NCBI GenBank assembly: GCA_944319875.1
Contig: CALUFR010000113.1
Span: forward strand, 1-64,000
Source of the DNA: an uncultured Bacteroides sp.
GTDB taxonomy: Bacteria; Bacteroidota; Bacteroidia; Bacteroidales; Bacteroidaceae
Length of the DNA stretch: 64,000 nt
Direction: 5' to 3'
Within the stretch, counting starts at the first letter, position 1, and each line of letters begins with the position of its first letter. The notes under the pieces are model-generated. The model was not told the origin of the DNA. It saw nothing but the letters and a program-made list of their open reading frames with translations, and ran no database searches. Below, piece by piece: positions 55,216-63,379 of this stretch. Both the position numbers and the translations under genes were made by a program.

Positions 55216-56703
55216 ATGTCTAAATTTACAAGAAGAGAATTTCTCAAAACAAGTGGTATAGCCCTTGCCGGGCTGACCATTGCCCCGAGTTCAATCTTAG
55301 GCAGAAGCCACGGACACATTCCCCCCTCGGACAAGCTGAACATTGCAGCGGTAGGTATCGGAGGTATGGGACACGCCAACATCAACCACGTCAAGAACAC
55401 AGAGAATATCGTAGCGCTTTGCGATGTCGACTGGAAATACGCTAAAGGCGTATTCGACGAGCTCCCGCAAGCCAAGAGATACTGGGACTATCGCAAAATG
55501 TTCGACGAGATGGGCAAATCCATCGACGCCGTTATCGTGGCCACAGCCGACCACACGCACGCCATCATCGCGGCCGACGCCATGACCCTGGGCAAACACG
55601 TCTATGTACAGAAACCGCTGACTCACTCCGTCTACGAATCTCGCCTGCTCACCCGCCTGGCCGCCTCTACAGGGGTAGTCACACAGATGGGTAACCAAGG
55701 TTCGTCCGACGAAGGAACCGACCTCGTTTGCGAATGGATTTGGAACGGAGAAATCGGTGACGTCTACAAGGTGGAATGTGCGACCGACCGTCCTATCTGG
55801 CCCCAAGGACTCAACGCACCCGAGAAGGAAGACCGCATTCCCAAGACTCTGAACTGGGATCTCTTCACAGGACCTGCCAAACTAAACCCCTATAACGCGA
55901 TCTACCATCCTTGGAACTGGCGCGGATGGTGGGACTATGGTACCGGTGCCCTGGGCGATATGGCCTGCCACATCCTGCACCAGCCCTTCCGCGCACTGAA
56001 GCTCCAATACCCCATCAAGGTGGAAGGTTCTTCTACATTATTGCTCAACGCCTGCGCTCCTCAGGCTCAACACGTCAAGATGATTTTCCCCGCCCGCGAA
56101 AATATGCCCAAGGTGGCCATGCCCGAAGTGGAAGTTCACTGGTACGACGGCGGCATGATGCCCGAACGTCCGGCCGGCTTCCCGCAAGGCAAGCAATTGA
56201 TGCAGAGCGGCGGCGGACTCACCATCTTCCATGGAACCAAAGACACGCTGATATGTGGATGCTACGGACAGAATCCGTGGCTGTTGTCCGGACGTGTACC
56301 TAAGGCTCCTCAGGTATGCCGCCGTGTACCTAAGGCCATGAACGGCGGACATGAAATGGACTGGGTACGTGCCTGCAAGGAAGATCCGAGCAACCGCGTG
56401 ATGCCTAAGTCCGACTTCTCGGAAGCAGGACCGATGAACGAAATGGTAGCGATGGGCGTACTGGCCATCCGTCTGCAGGGATTGAACAAGACGCTGGAAT
56501 GGGACGGAGCCAACATGCGCTTCACCAACATCGGCGAAAACGAAACGCTTCGCACTGTCATCAAGGACGGATTTAAGATCCACAACGGACACCCGACCTT
56601 CGACAAGACCTGGACGGAGCCCGTCAACGCACAGCAGTTTGCGGCCGAACTCATCAAGCACACTTACCGTGAAGGATGGAAGTTGCCCGATATGCCTAAA
56701 TGA
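55216..56703 (+). CDS. Gfo/Idh/MocA-family oxidoreductase with Tat-type leader
   Basis: A 495-residue oxidoreductase. The N-terminus TRREFLKTSGIALAGL is a twin-arginine leader, so the enzyme is probably folded with its cofactor and exported. Then follow the Rossmann motif VGIGGMGHAN near 47, the VQKPLTHS motif with the catalytic lysine near 133, and a long C-terminal domain typical of the exported Bacteroidetes/Planctomycetes type. An exported dehydrogenase with tightly held cofactor fits oxidation of a sugar C3 hydroxyl or reduction of the keto product in the periplasm. Confidence 0.88.
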   Translation: MSKFTRREFLKTSGIALAGLTIAPSSILGRSHGHIPPSDKLNIAAVGIGGMGHANINHVKNTENIVALCDVDWKYAKGVFDELPQAKRYWDYRKMFDEMGKSIDAVIVATADHTHAIIAADAMTLGKHVYVQKPLTHSVYESRLLTRLAASTGVVTQMGNQGSSDEGTDLVCEWIWNGEIGDVYKVECATDRPIWPQGLNAPEKEDRIPKTLNWDLFTGPAKLNPYNAIYHPWNWRGWWDYGTGALGDMACHILHQPFRALKLQYPIKVEGSSTLLLNACAPQAQHVKMIFPARENMPKVAMPEVEVHWYDGGMMPERPAGFPQGKQLMQSGGGLTIFHGTKDTLICGCYGQNPWLLSGRVPKAPQVCRRVPKAMNGGHEMDWVRACKEDPSNRVMPKSDFSEAGPMNEMVAMGVLAIRLQGLNKTLEWDGANMRFTNIGENETLRTVIKDGFKIHNGHPTFDKTWTEPVNAQQFAAELIKHTYREGWKLPDMPK

Positions 56704-56746
56704 GACATGCACACACATTTATTAACTATAAACAAGTGAAATAGAC

Positions 56747-57622
56747 ATGAAAAAGATTCTTTACACAGCAGCCTGCTGCCTGATTGCAGGTAGCCTGGCT
56801 TCCTGCGGCGGAGGCCAGAAGAAAGCGGCAGACGAGAAACAATCCGAAGCTGCCGGAACAGTAGCGATCTCTTATTCCAAATCCTTAAAAGCAGCCGAAA
56901 GCGACACACTCAACCTGCCGGTAGACGCCGACGGATACATCACCATCTTTGACGGGAAGACCTTTAACGGATGGCGAGGCTACGGCAAGGATAAAGTGCC
57001 CGGCCGGTGGATTATTGAAGACGGCTGCATCAAGTTCAACGGCAGCGGAGGTGGAGAAGCACAGGCCGGTGACGGCGGTGACCTGATTTTCGCCCACAAG
57101 TTCAAAAACTTCGAGCTGGAACTGGAATGGAAAATCTCGAAAGGCGGTAACTCCGGTATCCTCTACCTGGCTCAGGAAGTTACTTCCAAAGACAAGGACG
57201 GAAACGAAGTGCTGGAACCCATCTATATCTCCGCACCCGAATACCAGGTGCTGGACAACGCCAACCATCCCGACGCCAAGCTGGGCAAGGACAACAACCG
57301 TCAGTCCGCTTCCTTGTATGACATGATTCCTGCCGTTCCCCAGAACGCCAAACCGTTCGGCGAATGGAACAAAGCCAAAATCATGGTTTACAAAGGCACA
57401 GTGGTACACGGACAGAATGACGAAAACGTACTGGAATACCACTTGTGGACCAAGCAATGGACAGACATGCTCCAGGCCAGCAAGTTCAGCGAGGAGAAAT
57501 GGCCTTTGGCATTCGAATTGCTGAACAACTGCGGTGGTGACAACCACGAAGGTTTCATCGGCCTGCAAGACCATGGCGATGACGTCTGGTACCGCAACAT
57601 CCGTGTAAAAGTACTCGACTAA
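56747..57622 (+). CDS. DUF1080 (3-keto-glycoside hydrolase-type) lipoprotein
   Basis: A 291-residue lipoprotein (lipobox LASC at about residue 20). From about 60 it is a concanavalin-like DUF1080 domain: YITIFDGKTFNGWRGYGKD, FKNFELELEWKISKGGNSGILYL, then EYQVLDNANH and the C-terminal GFIGLQDHGDDVWYRNIRV. Members of this family have been linked to hydrolysis of 3-keto-disaccharides. The neighbours (two Gfo/Idh enzymes, an isomerase) support that reading. Substrate not known. Confidence 0.88.
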   Translation: MKKILYTAACCLIAGSLASCGGGQKKAADEKQSEAAGTVAISYSKSLKAAESDTLNLPVDADGYITIFDGKTFNGWRGYGKDKVPGRWIIEDGCIKFNGSGGGEAQAGDGGDLIFAHKFKNFELELEWKISKGGNSGILYLAQEVTSKDKDGNEVLEPIYISAPEYQVLDNANHPDAKLGKDNNRQSASLYDMIPAVPQNAKPFGEWNKAKIMVYKGTVVHGQNDENVLEYHLWTKQWTDMLQASKFSEEKWPLAFELLNNCGGDNHEGFIGLQDHGDDVWYRNIRVKVLD

Positions 57623-57635
57623 TCCCTATATCTGC

Positions 57636-57700
57636 ATTGGCAGGCAGGACAGCATGGACATGAAAGCGAACGCCTTCCCCTCGTTGTTCCGCCTGCCAAT
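57636..57700 (+). terminator. Long-loop inverted repeat after the DUF1080 gene
   Basis: ATTGGCAGGC (57636-57645) and GCCTGCCAAT (57691-57700) pair perfectly over 10 bases with a 45-base loop, and are followed by ATTTTTTC. It may be a terminator or attenuator inside the operon. The rest of the 131-base gap holds no gene. Confidence 0.5.
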
Positions 57701-57753
57701 CATTTTTTCAATCTCTTCTTTATTTATCCGAAGCATTTCTAATACTCACATTT

Positions 57754-58671
57754 ATGAAAATCTACAAATTCTTATCCGCGTCACTTTTTTCGTTGACGAT
57801 GCTGTTCCTGTCCTGCAGTTCGCCTGCGACCGAACCGAGCAAACAGGCCTCTAAAAAAGAAGTGTGCATACAACTTTATTCAGTCAGAAGCCTGCTGAAA
57901 GACAACAGCCAACTGGAGCAAGTGTTGCAACAACTGGCCGACATGGGCTACACCAGCGTAGAAACCGCCCAATACAGCGATGGAAAGTTCTACGGGAAAA
58001 CACCTCAAGAATTCAAACAACTGGTAGAAAAGACAGGAATGACCGTCCTTTCCGCGCATACGAACCGTCCACTGACAGAGGAAGAACTGGCCTCCGGTAA
58101 CTTCGACAAAGCCTTGGAATGGTGGAAACAATGCATAGCCGACCACAAGGCCGCCGGCATGAAATACATCGTTACGCCCTGGATGGGGGTTCCCAAGACC
58201 CTCAAGGACCTGCAGACCAACTGCGACTATCTCAACGCGATAGGCAAGCTGTGTAAAGAAGCGGGACTGCAATACGGCTACCACAATCACGCTCATGAGT
58301 TCCAGAAAGTGGAAGACAAGGAAGTCATGTACGACTATATGTTGAGCCACACAGATCCGGCATACGTTTTCTTCCAGATGGACGTCTATTGGGTAGTACG
58401 CGGACAGAACAGCCCGGTCGACTACTTCACCAAGTATCCCGGACGTTTCAAGATGCTCCACATCAAAGACCATCGTGAGATAGGACAAAGCGGCATGGTG
58501 GGTTACGATGCCATCTTCCGTCACACGGACGAAGCCGGCGTGCAAGGCATTGTGGCTGAAATCGAACAATACAGCGTTCCTGTGCTCGAAAGTGTCAAAC
58601 AGAGCCTCGACTATCTGCAAGACGCGCCTTTTGTCAAGACTTCCTACTCTTCCACAAAGACAAATGGCTGA
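57754..58671 (+). CDS. TIM-barrel sugar isomerase/epimerase lipoprotein
   Basis: A 305-residue xylose-isomerase-type TIM barrel. The leader ends LTMLFLSCSS, so it is a lipoprotein rather than a cytoplasmic enzyme. Conserved parts include QLYSVRSLL near 36, YVSVETAQYSDGKFYG-like start of the barrel, YGYHNHAHEFQ (metal histidines and glutamate), FFQMDVYWVV and KMLHIKDHR. Together with the two oxidoreductases and the DUF1080 protein it forms a four-part set of the 3-keto-sugar type. Its last 8 bases overlap the start of the DUF456 gene. Confidence 0.87.
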   Translation: MKIYKFLSASLFSLTMLFLSCSSPATEPSKQASKKEVCIQLYSVRSLLKDNSQLEQVLQQLADMGYTSVETAQYSDGKFYGKTPQEFKQLVEKTGMTVLSAHTNRPLTEEELASGNFDKALEWWKQCIADHKAAGMKYIVTPWMGVPKTLKDLQTNCDYLNAIGKLCKEAGLQYGYHNHAHEFQKVEDKEVMYDYMLSHTDPAYVFFQMDVYWVVRGQNSPVDYFTKYPGRFKMLHIKDHREIGQSGMVGYDAIFRHTDEAGVQGIVAEIEQYSVPVLESVKQSLDYLQDAPFVKTSYSSTKTNG

Positions 58672-59140
58672 CGTCCTGCTTATCATCTTCGGGCTCCTCT
58701 GCCTGTTAGTAGGGCTGGCAGGATGCATCCTGCCAGCCCTGCCGGGCCCTCCGCTGGCCTATGGCGGCATGTTGCTGCTCCATCTGACGGAGCGGGTGCA
58801 GTTCAGCCCCAAGCAACTGATTATCTGGCTTGCGCTGGTCATCATCGTCCAGATACTCGACTATGTCGTTCCCCTTCTGGGCGCCAAGTACAGTGGCGGC
58901 AGCAAGTGGGGCGAGCGTGGCTGCCTGGCAGGGACGCTCGTGGGGTTGTTCTTCATGCCTTGGGGCATCATTCTCGGCCCCTTTCTGGGCGCTTTCATCG
59001 GTGAGTTGTTGGGAGGCCGCGAAGCAAAAGACGCCCTCCGTTCAGGCCTTGGATCGTTGGCCGGCTTCCTGTTAGGCACAGTAGTCAAATGTGCCCTCTG
59101 CGGATATCTCCTGTGGAAGTTCATAGAGGCGGTGTGGTAA
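58664..59140 (+). CDS. DUF456-family small membrane protein
   Basis: A 158-residue protein with about four to five membrane segments and the glycine-rich pattern of the DUF456 family (GCILPALPGPPLAYGG and GPFLGAFIGELLGG). Family function unknown. The ATG overlaps the isomerase stop by 8 bases, which suggests translational coupling, although functionally it may be unrelated. An in-frame ATG 156 bases upstream falls inside the isomerase gene and is rejected. Confidence 0.8.
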   Translation: MADVLLIIFGLLCLLVGLAGCILPALPGPPLAYGGMLLLHLTERVQFSPKQLIIWLALVIIVQILDYVVPLLGAKYSGGSKWGERGCLAGTLVGLFFMPWGIILGPFLGAFIGELLGGREAKDALRSGLGSLAGFLLGTVVKCALCGYLLWKFIEAVW

Positions 59141-59206
59141 ACGCCTTCGCCCTGCAATAAAGCCTATACAAAACTCGAGACAGGATGCACACAACCTGAC
59201 GTCCGC

Positions 59207-59436
59207 TTATCCACATCCTATCAACAAGTTGCAGGCATCCTCGTAACAACGTGCAGAAGATTTGGTTTAAAACTATTAATCTTCTGCAAACGAGAGGAGA
59301 AAAGCTCCCGATTTCCAATATATTTCCGTATATTTGCCGTCACTCGAAAAAAGAGGAAACCACCGGAAAAGAACCGGAAGAAGAGAAAAGGCATCGTTGC
59401 CCGCAAGTTATTAACAAAAAGGGCGACTTATCAACC
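59207..59436. other. DnaA-box-like cluster and inverted repeat upstream of parA
   Basis: The 367-base gap 59141-59507 has no gene. It contains a perfect DnaA-box 9-mer TTATCCACA (59207-59215), variants CTATCAACA (59217-59225), TTATTAACA (59408-59416) and TTATCAACC (59428-59436), and a perfect 10-base inverted repeat GCAGAAGATT / AATCTTCTGC (59253-59262, 59278-59287). This could be a replication-linked or DnaA-regulated region; two of the four boxes are weak and AT-rich DNA gives such matches by chance. Confidence 0.4.
59329..59336 (+). promoter_or_regulatory. -7 element of parA-parB
   Basis: TATATTTG, exact TAnnTTTG match, 171 bases before parA, implying a long leader that would contain two of the DnaA-box-like sites. 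Confidence 0.45.
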
Positions 59437-59507
59437 GTTTTTGCAATCTCTTCCCTTTTCATACCGGTACTCTCAGAAATAATCGCTTATTTCGCCGTCG
59501 AGACATA

Positions 59508-60287
59508 ATGACAGAGAATATGGGAAAAATTATTGCAATGGCAAACCAAAAGGGAGGCGTGGGCAAGACTACCACTACCATCAACCTGGCAGCCTCGCTG
59601 GCCACCCTTGAAAAGAAAGTGCTTGTCGTGGACGCCGATCCGCAGGCCAATGCCTCGTCAGGATTGGGCATTGACATCAAACAGGCCAAATGTACCATTT
59701 ACGAATGCATCATCGACCATGCTGACGTGCGCGAAGCTATTCACGATACCGAAATCGAGACGCTGAAGGTCATCTCCTCGCACATCAATCTCGTAGGCGC
59801 AGAAATCGAAATGCTCAACCTAAAGAACCGCGAACGGATTCTGAAGGAGGTGCTATCACCGCTGAAAAGTGAATTCGACTATATCCTGATAGACTGCTCG
59901 CCGTCGCTGGGGCTCATTACCGTCAACGCACTCACCGCCGCTGACTCGGTCATCATCCCCGTGCAGGCCGAATACTTCGCATTGGAGGGTATCAGCAAGC
60001 TGCTGAACACCATCAAGATCATCAAATCGAAGCTGAACCCCGGCCTGGAAATCGAAGGCTTCCTGCTGACTATGTACGACTCGCGCCTCCGCCAGGCCAA
60101 TCAAATCTATGACGAAGTGAAACGCCACTTCCAAGAACTGGTGTTCAAGACCGTCATCCAGCGCAACGTGAAACTGAGCGAAGCGCCCAGTTACGGCCTG
60201 CCTACCATCCTCTACGATGCGGACTCCACGGGAGCAAAAAACCACTTGGCACTGGCCAAGGAGCTGATTGAAAGGGAAAAACAATAA
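59508..60287 (+). CDS. parA: Chromosome partitioning ATPase ParA/Soj
   Basis: A 259-residue deviant-Walker ATPase that moves ParB-DNA complexes. KGGVGKTTTTINLA is at about 14-27, with the second signature DADPQANASSGLG near 45 and ILIDCSPSLGLIT near 125. Length and lack of an N-terminal DNA-binding domain fit chromosomal ParA/Soj. A second ATG four codons in is possible. parB follows after 12 bases. Confidence 0.95.
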   Translation: MTENMGKIIAMANQKGGVGKTTTTINLAASLATLEKKVLVVDADPQANASSGLGIDIKQAKCTIYECIIDHADVREAIHDTEIETLKVISSHINLVGAEIEMLNLKNRERILKEVLSPLKSEFDYILIDCSPSLGLITVNALTAADSVIIPVQAEYFALEGISKLLNTIKIIKSKLNPGLEIEGFLLTMYDSRLRQANQIYDEVKRHFQELVFKTVIQRNVKLSEAPSYGLPTILYDADSTGAKNHLALAKELIEREKQ

Positions 60288-60299
60288 TTGAACAAGCGT

Positions 60300-61190
60300 A
60301 TGGCACATAAAAGAAACGCATTAGGACGCGGCCTGGACGCATTGCTCTCTATGGACGATGTGCGCACCGAAGGCTCTTCCTCCATCAGCGAGATAGAACT
60401 GTCAAAGATCGTCGCCAATCCCAACCAACCGCGGCGGGAATTCGATCCTACCGCCTTACAGGAATTGGCCGACTCCATCGCCGAGATAGGCATCATACAG
60501 CCCATCACACTACGCAAGCTCTCTGACGATGAATATCAAATCATTGCCGGCGAGCGCCGTTTCCGCGCCTCACAATTAGCTGGGCTGACAAGCATTCCCG
60601 CCTACATACGCACGGCCGACGACGAGAATGTCATGGAAATGGCCCTCATCGAGAACATCCAACGCGAGGACCTGAACTCGGTGGAAATAGCCTTGGCCTA
60701 CCAGCACCTGCTGGAACAATACGGCCTGACGCAGGAGCGTCTGAGCGAGCGTGTGGGCAAAAAGCGTACCACCATAGCCAACTACCTACGCCTGCTGAAA
60801 CTGCCGGCCCCCATACAGATGGGCTTGCAAAACAAGCAGATCGATATGGGGCATGCCCGAGCGCTGGTGACGCTGGCCGACCCCAAGCTCCAAGTAAAAA
60901 TCTATGAGGAAATACTGGAACATGGCTATTCTGTGCGTAAAGTAGAAGAAGTTGTCAAGTCATTGAACGAAGGCGAGAGCGTGAAAAGCGGAGGGCGCAA
61001 GATAGCCCCCAAGCGGGTCAAACTACCCGAAGAATTCAACCTGCTGAAGCAACAACTTTCCAATTTCTTCAGCACCAAAGTCCAACTGACCTGTTCGGAA
61101 AAGGGAAAGGGTAAAATCAGCATTCCCTTCAGCAACGAAGAAGAGCTGGAACGCATCATCGGCATCCTCGACACGCTGAAAAACAAATGA
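60300..61190 (+). CDS. parB: Chromosome partitioning protein ParB
   Basis: A 296-residue centromere-binding CTPase-type protein. N-terminal GRGLDALL motif, the ParB/Srx fold with IQPITLRKL and the GERRFRASQLAGL nucleotide motif near 84-96, ENIQREDLNSVEIA, then a helix-turn-helix (LTQERLSERVGKKRTTIANYLRLL), then a basic C-terminal dimerisation part. ATG at 60300 preferred over a TTG 12 bases upstream. It overlaps the next gene by 4 bases (ATGA). Confidence 0.95.
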   Translation: MAHKRNALGRGLDALLSMDDVRTEGSSSISEIELSKIVANPNQPRREFDPTALQELADSIAEIGIIQPITLRKLSDDEYQIIAGERRFRASQLAGLTSIPAYIRTADDENVMEMALIENIQREDLNSVEIALAYQHLLEQYGLTQERLSERVGKKRTTIANYLRLLKLPAPIQMGLQNKQIDMGHARALVTLADPKLQVKIYEEILEHGYSVRKVEEVVKSLNEGESVKSGGRKIAPKRVKLPEEFNLLKQQLSNFFSTKVQLTCSEKGKGKISIPFSNEEELERIIGILDTLKNK

Positions 61191-61972
61191 CAAAAGGAAG
61201 ACTCAAATATCAGATACTGACAGCCCTGCTGCTCTGCTTCTTGCAGGCGGCAGGGATTGTCGTGTTTGGACAAGACCGGCCGCACGCCGCCCTGCAACCT
61301 GTCCAAGCCCCCGATACGACAGACGTCCGGACGCAGGCCACGATAGACAGCATCGCCGACGAGAACCGGAAAAAGATGCTTGAACTGACGGCCAGCCCTG
61401 ACATCAAAGCGGAAGAGACACCGACGGACAGCCTGAGCCGCGAATTGAAACGCGCACAATGGGTTCCCAACCCCACCAAGGCAACCTGGCTGGCGCTGGT
61501 TATCCCCGGCGGCGGACAAATCTACAACCGGAAATACTGGAAACTGCCCATCGTCTATGGAGGATTTGCGGGCTGCGCCTATGCCCTGACCTGGAACGGC
61601 AAGATGTACAAAGACTATCAGGCGGCCTATATCGATGCTGTCAACAACAAGTGGGACTCCAGCAGCATCACCGACCTGCTTCCTCCCGGCTATACGGACC
61701 GCGTGTCGCACTCACAAATCACCGAGACCCTGCGCAAACGCAAGGACACCTACCGGCGCTGGCGCGACCTGAGCATCTTCGCTTTCATCGGCGTTTACCT
61801 GATATCGGTAGTCGATGCCTACGTTGATGCCGAGCTGTCCAACTTCGACATCGGTCCCGACCTGAGCATGAAGGTGGAACCCACCTTATTCAACAACCGG
61901 GCGGACGGCAGCTATCACTCCGCCACACTAAAGGACAAGTCCGTAGGCGTGCAATGCAGCTTCCGCTTCTGA
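61187..61972 (+). CDS. DUF5683 family protein
   Basis: A 261-residue envelope protein: signal-type hydrophobic start (about 10-27), a polar linker, then WLALVIPGGGQIYNRKYWKLPIVYGGF (about 100-126) typical of DUF5683, and a second membrane segment near 196-212 (FAFIGVYLISVVDAYVDA). Function unknown. Its position after parB and before a lytic transglycosylase is widely kept in Bacteroidetes, so a tie with cell-wall growth or division is plausible but unproven. Confidence 0.85.
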   Translation: MTKGRLKYQILTALLLCFLQAAGIVVFGQDRPHAALQPVQAPDTTDVRTQATIDSIADENRKKMLELTASPDIKAEETPTDSLSRELKRAQWVPNPTKATWLALVIPGGGQIYNRKYWKLPIVYGGFAGCAYALTWNGKMYKDYQAAYIDAVNNKWDSSSITDLLPPGYTDRVSHSQITETLRKRKDTYRRWRDLSIFAFIGVYLISVVDAYVDAELSNFDIGPDLSMKVEPTLFNNRADGSYHSATLKDKSVGVQCSFRF

Positions 61973-62023
61973 AAAAGATTGAATACTCATTCCAAACTTA
62001 CAAGAAACTTACAAGATATTGAT

Positions 62024-63304
62024 ATGAAAAAACTGATTATAAGCTCCTGCCTGTTGCTCGCCACGCTGTCGACCTCCCCTCTCCGCGCGCAAGAGAGCGT
62101 AGAAGTTGTCATCACAGAGAACGGCACAGAACGTCAGGACACCATCGACCTGCCCCGCAGCATGACCTATCCGCTGGACAGCTTGCTGAACGACTGGAAA
62201 GCCAAGACTTACATCGACCCGGGGAAGGACTGCAACACCTCCCATGAAAATCCCCTGTTCAGTGACTCCGTGTACATCGACCGCCTGTCGCGCATGCCGG
62301 TCATCATCGAAATGCCTTACAATGAGATTGTACGCAAATTCATCGACATGTACGCCACCCGCCTGCGCAACCACGTATCCTTCATGCTCAGTGCCTGCAA
62401 CTTCTACATGCCCATTTTTGAAAAAGCGCTCGACGCCTATGACTTGCCTCTCGAACTGAAATACCTGCCCATCATCGAATCGGCTCTGAACCCATCGGCT
62501 GTATCACGCGCGGGAGCCGCCGGCCTCTGGCAATTCATGCTTCGGACGGGCAAACTCTATGGACTGGAAAGCAACAGCCTCGTGGACGAACGGCGCGACC
62601 CCATCAAAGCAACCTGGGCCGCTGCCCGCTACCTGAAGGACCTCTATGCCATCTACAATGACTGGAACCTGGTCATCGCCGCCTACAACTGCGGTCCCGG
62701 CAATATTAACAAAGCCGTCCGGCGAGCCGGAGGAAAGACGGACTATTGGGCCATCTACAACTTCCTTCCCAGGGAAACACGCGGCTACGTACCCGCCTTC
62801 ATTGCAGTGAACTACATCATGTCCTACTACTGCAAACACAACATCTGCCCGATGGAGACTAACATCCCCGAAGCGACCGACACGGTTCTGGTAAGCCGCA
62901 ACCTTCACTTCGAGCAGGTGACCGACATCTGCCACGTACCGATGGACGAGCTCAAGAGCCTCAACCCGCAATACAAACGGAACATCATCCCCGGCAACAG
63001 CAAACCACAGACCCTGCGCCTGCCTATTGACGCCATCAGCGCCTTTATAGACAACCAGGACACCATCTACGCTCACCGCCAGGCCGAATTATTCAAAAAC
63101 CGCCGTGTGGTGGCCGTGTCGGACACCAAGCCCCGTGCCGTGGCCGGCAAAGGCAAGCCCACCCTCTACAAGATACGCCGGGGTGACACCCTGGGACAGA
63201 TAGCCGAACGCTTCCATGTCCGCACCCGAGACCTGCGTCTGTGGAACGGCATCGTAGGCAATCGCATCACGGCCGGAAAAACGCTGAAGATCTACAATAA
63301 TTAA
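62024..63304 (+). CDS. MltD-like lytic murein transglycosylase with LysM
   Basis: A 426-residue envelope enzyme that cleaves peptidoglycan to anhydro-muropeptides. Signal peptide 1-22; SLT domain about 130-270 with the catalytic glutamate E152 in IIESALNPSAVSRAGAAGLWQFM and the later AAYNCGPGNINKA; one LysM near the C-terminus (YKIRRGDTLGQIAERFHVRTRDLRLWN, about 381-407). I use the ATG at 62024; an upstream ATG (61979) would put 15 polar residues before the signal peptide. Confidence 0.92.
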   Translation: MKKLIISSCLLLATLSTSPLRAQESVEVVITENGTERQDTIDLPRSMTYPLDSLLNDWKAKTYIDPGKDCNTSHENPLFSDSVYIDRLSRMPVIIEMPYNEIVRKFIDMYATRLRNHVSFMLSACNFYMPIFEKALDAYDLPLELKYLPIIESALNPSAVSRAGAAGLWQFMLRTGKLYGLESNSLVDERRDPIKATWAAARYLKDLYAIYNDWNLVIAAYNCGPGNINKAVRRAGGKTDYWAIYNFLPRETRGYVPAFIAVNYIMSYYCKHNICPMETNIPEATDTVLVSRNLHFEQVTDICHVPMDELKSLNPQYKRNIIPGNSKPQTLRLPIDAISAFIDNQDTIYAHRQAELFKNRRVVAVSDTKPRAVAGKGKPTLYKIRRGDTLGQIAERFHVRTRDLRLWNGIVGNRITAGKTLKIYNN

Positions 63305-63331
63305 TTTCTCCCGCCAATCGCTTGTCCGATG

Positions 63332-63353
63332 TCAGATTTTGCTTATTTTTGCA
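63332..63353 (+). promoter_or_regulatory. Promoter of the Rel gene
   Basis: TATTTTTG at 63344-63351 matches TAnnTTTG; CTTG at 63322-63325 lies 18 bases upstream. The 22 bases here equal those at 7901-7922 at 20 positions, the two differences being the free bases of the -7 box. Confidence 0.6.
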
Positions 63354-63379
63354 GAAAGTGACATAAATTGGAGACGGAT

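Noticed and set aside
57654..57854. 66-residue frame before the isomerase
   Set aside because: It spans the inverted repeat and runs out of frame into the isomerase start; no signal or domain.
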